Source of the DNA: Nitrospirota bacterium
GTDB taxonomy: Bacteria > Nitrospirota > Thermodesulfovibrionia > Thermodesulfovibrionales > UBA6898
Assembly: GCA_029858145.1 (NCBI GenBank)
Contig: JAOUFP010000145.1
Coordinates: 1 to 7,019 of the forward strand
Direction: 5' to 3'
DNA: 7,019 bases
The position numbers and the translations under genes are program-made. The notes beneath the pieces were generated by a model. It was not told where the DNA came from, did no database searches, and was given only the letters and a program-made list of their open reading frames with translations. Below are positions 6,411 to 7,019 of this stretch, piece by piece. Positions within the stretch are counted from its first letter, which is position 1. The number at the start of each line of letters is the position of its first letter.

Positions 6411-6425
6411 CTCCCCACCTCCTTT
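6411..6425 (-). promoter_or_regulatory. Orphan Shine-Dalgarno-like element in the propeller gene leader
   Basis: On the - strand, AAAGGAGGTGGGGAG matches nine bases of the ideal anti-Shine-Dalgarno complement (AAGGAGGTG), yet no start codon with a usable frame follows: the overlapping GTG gives only GTG GGG AGT TAA. It lies about 90 nt upstream of the real start. GGGGAG recurs at 6377-6382 and 6329-6334, the last being the working ribosome binding site. The role is unknown; it may be mRNA stabilisation or ribosome standby. Confidence 0.4.
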
Positions 6426-6473
6426 CGCTTTATCTTCATTGATTCTTTTATTTTTTAATAAAACTATATAAGT

Positions 6474-6504
6474 AAGATAGCATCTGGACTTGCCTGCTTG
6501 TCAA
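6474..6504 (-). promoter_or_regulatory. Candidate sigma-70 promoter for the heme beta-propeller gene
   Basis: On the - strand there is a perfect TTGACA (6499-6504) and TATCTT (6474-6479, 4 of 6 matches) preceded by TGC, which gives an extended -10. The spacer of 19 nt is longer than ideal. Transcription would begin near 6467, giving a leader of about 145 nt before the ATG at 6322. The promoter together with the terminator at 5113-5151 would make the propeller gene a single-gene transcript. Confidence 0.5.
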
Positions 6505-6568
6505 CTTCAAATTCTAACTTTAGGGGATGTGTATTGCTTAAAAAAAGAGCAAAAGAAGGAGAAATTCC

Positions 6569-6630
6569 GAAAAGCATTTACTGTCAAACCTTTCGAACTG
6601 CATATATTCAGAGGCTCTCAACTGCTTTTC
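6569..6630. repeat. Inverted repeat and palindrome in the 321-nt gap upstream of the propeller gene
   Basis: GAAAAGCA (6569-6576) is repeated inverted as TGCTTTTC (6623-6630), enclosing about 46 nt. Inside it, CTGCATATATTCAG (6598-6611) is a 14-bp palindrome with one mismatched pair. On the - strand this lies just after the stop of the DsrE-like gene, with a T-run at 6540-6546 further on. It could be a weak or composite transcription end or a protein-binding site. The rest of the gap (6323-6643) holds the promoter and leader described separately and no gene that I can support. Confidence 0.3.
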
Positions 6631-6643
6631 ACGCGGATACCTG

Positions 6644-6913
6644 TCAATAGGGGATTATTGAATCGTAATGCAAAAGAGCGCGGGCTATGCCATCTGTCCT
6701 CATCTGCTCAAAATCATTCTCCGGATTGTTTGAGTACACTTTGATACCTAATTCTTTCAGTGTCTCGAGATTCAGTACGACAGCTTCATTGAATACGAGT
6801 TTTTCATCCATGACAAAGACACTGACCTCATCATCTTCAAGGGTCAGTCCGACTGCCATTCTCAATGCCTCTGCCTGCCTGTCCCTTACCAGCACCGCAA
6901 TCTTTTTCGGCAT
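6644..6913 (-). CDS. Small DsrE/DsrF-like protein
   Basis: 89-aa soluble cytoplasmic protein with the alternating beta-alpha pattern of a DsrE/F-like fold: strand KKIAVLVR (3-10), helix with EALRMAVGLTL (15-25), strand VSVFVMD (30-36), then NLETLKELGIKVYSNNP (48-64) and a C-terminal helix followed by YDSIIPY. Small proteins of this appearance occur in anaerobes with sulfur metabolism. It contains no cysteine at all, so it cannot act as a sulfur carrier in the way of DsrE/TusD with a persulfide cysteine; a binding or regulatory role is more likely (inferred). A GAAGGG stretch (6925-6930) lies about 11 nt before the ATG. The stop is a TGA at 6644-6646. A 321-nt gap separates it from the propeller gene, which seems to have its own promoter. 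Confidence 0.65.
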   Translation of the reverse strand: MPKKIAVLVRDRQAEALRMAVGLTLEDDEVSVFVMDEKLVFNEAVVLNLETLKELGIKVYSNNPENDFEQMRTDGIARALLHYDSIIPY

Positions 6914-6938
6914 TATTATGATTTCCCTTCAGATCACT

Positions 6939-6966
6939 TCTATCACACTTATTTGTCGTGAGTCAA
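6939..6966 (-). promoter_or_regulatory. Candidate promoter with overlapping CRP/FNR-like dyad upstream of the DsrE-like gene
   Basis: On the - strand, TTGACT (6961-6966, 5 of 6 matches) and a TGT-GATAGA extended -10 (hexamer at 6939-6944, 3 of 6 matches) are 16 nt apart. Overlapping the -35, TTGACTCACGACAA (6953-6966) forms a near dyad TTG(A/T)C-N4-G(A/T)CAA, which resembles binding sites of the CRP/FNR family. The -10 match is weak, so both calls are tentative. Confidence 0.35.
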
Positions 6967-6971
6967 GCGTT

Positions 6972-7019
6972 TCACTCATCTTTTTCCACCATCACATATC
7001 CGGCAGTTGCGGGGCGTTG
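6972..7019 (-). CDS. Possible C-terminal tail of an upstream gene (partial)
   Basis: Reading the - strand from the window edge, one frame runs open for 15 codons (QRPATAGYVMVEKDE) and ends at a TGA (6972-6974), 58 nt before the DsrE-like start. The ending and the spacing are gene-like, but 15 open codons can occur by chance and the product cannot be named. It would be read in the same direction as the DsrE-like gene. Confidence 0.35.
   Translation of the reverse strand, partial: QRPATAGYVMVEKDE

Noticed and set aside
6490..6744. 84-aa + strand frame spanning the gap and the end of the DsrE-like gene
   Set aside because: It crosses promoter-like and repeat sequences, overlaps a supported gene on the other strand and has no recognisable product.

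Overview
The window reads as chromosomal DNA of a Gram-negative (diderm) bacterium with an anaerobic or respiratory, cytochrome-using lifestyle. Three things suggest this: a Lol lipoprotein-export system placed directly after the end of a lysyl-tRNA synthetase gene, exported metal and redox proteins, and a CxxCH heme-c protein. The lysS-lolC-lolD order and the sulfur-type DsrE-like protein would fit Nitrospirota (Thermodesulfovibrio-like) or deltaproteobacterial lineages. That placement is an inference; no rRNA or other phylogenetic marker is present.

Layout: (1) Positions 1-2039, + strand: the last 17 codons of lysS, then lolC and lolD, the permease and ATPase of the lipoprotein-releasing ABC transporter. 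(2) Positions 2067-3102, + strand: a promoter-like site, then a NosL-family copper-chaperone-like protein and a DUF2318 (FtrD-like) lipoprotein with paired CxxC motifs, separated by 1 nt. (3) Positions 3221-5091, - strand, convergent with (2): an FtsX/MacB-type permease followed by its ATPase. (4) Positions 5113-5151: a strong intrinsic terminator closing the next unit upstream on the - strand. (5) Positions 5198-6322, - strand: an exported beta-propeller-like protein with a single CxxCH heme-c motif almost at its C terminus, preceded by a long leader with a promoter-like site. (6) Positions 6644-6913, - strand: a small cysteine-free DsrE-like protein with a promoter and a CRP/FNR-like dyad upstream, then the possible C-terminal tail of another gene running off the window edge.

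How the genes may work together: LolCD is housekeeping and moves lipoproteins to the outer membrane. Genes (2) to (5) look like a metal and redox maturation set. NosL proteins deliver copper to nitrous oxide reductase. DUF2318 proteins occur with FtsX-type ABC transporters in p19/Ftr iron-uptake clusters. The heme propeller is a plausible client or electron carrier. No nosZ, nosDFY, ftr1 or p19 gene is visible, so this combination is the part most likely to be undescribed. Its joint function is a hypothesis and is not shown by the sequence.
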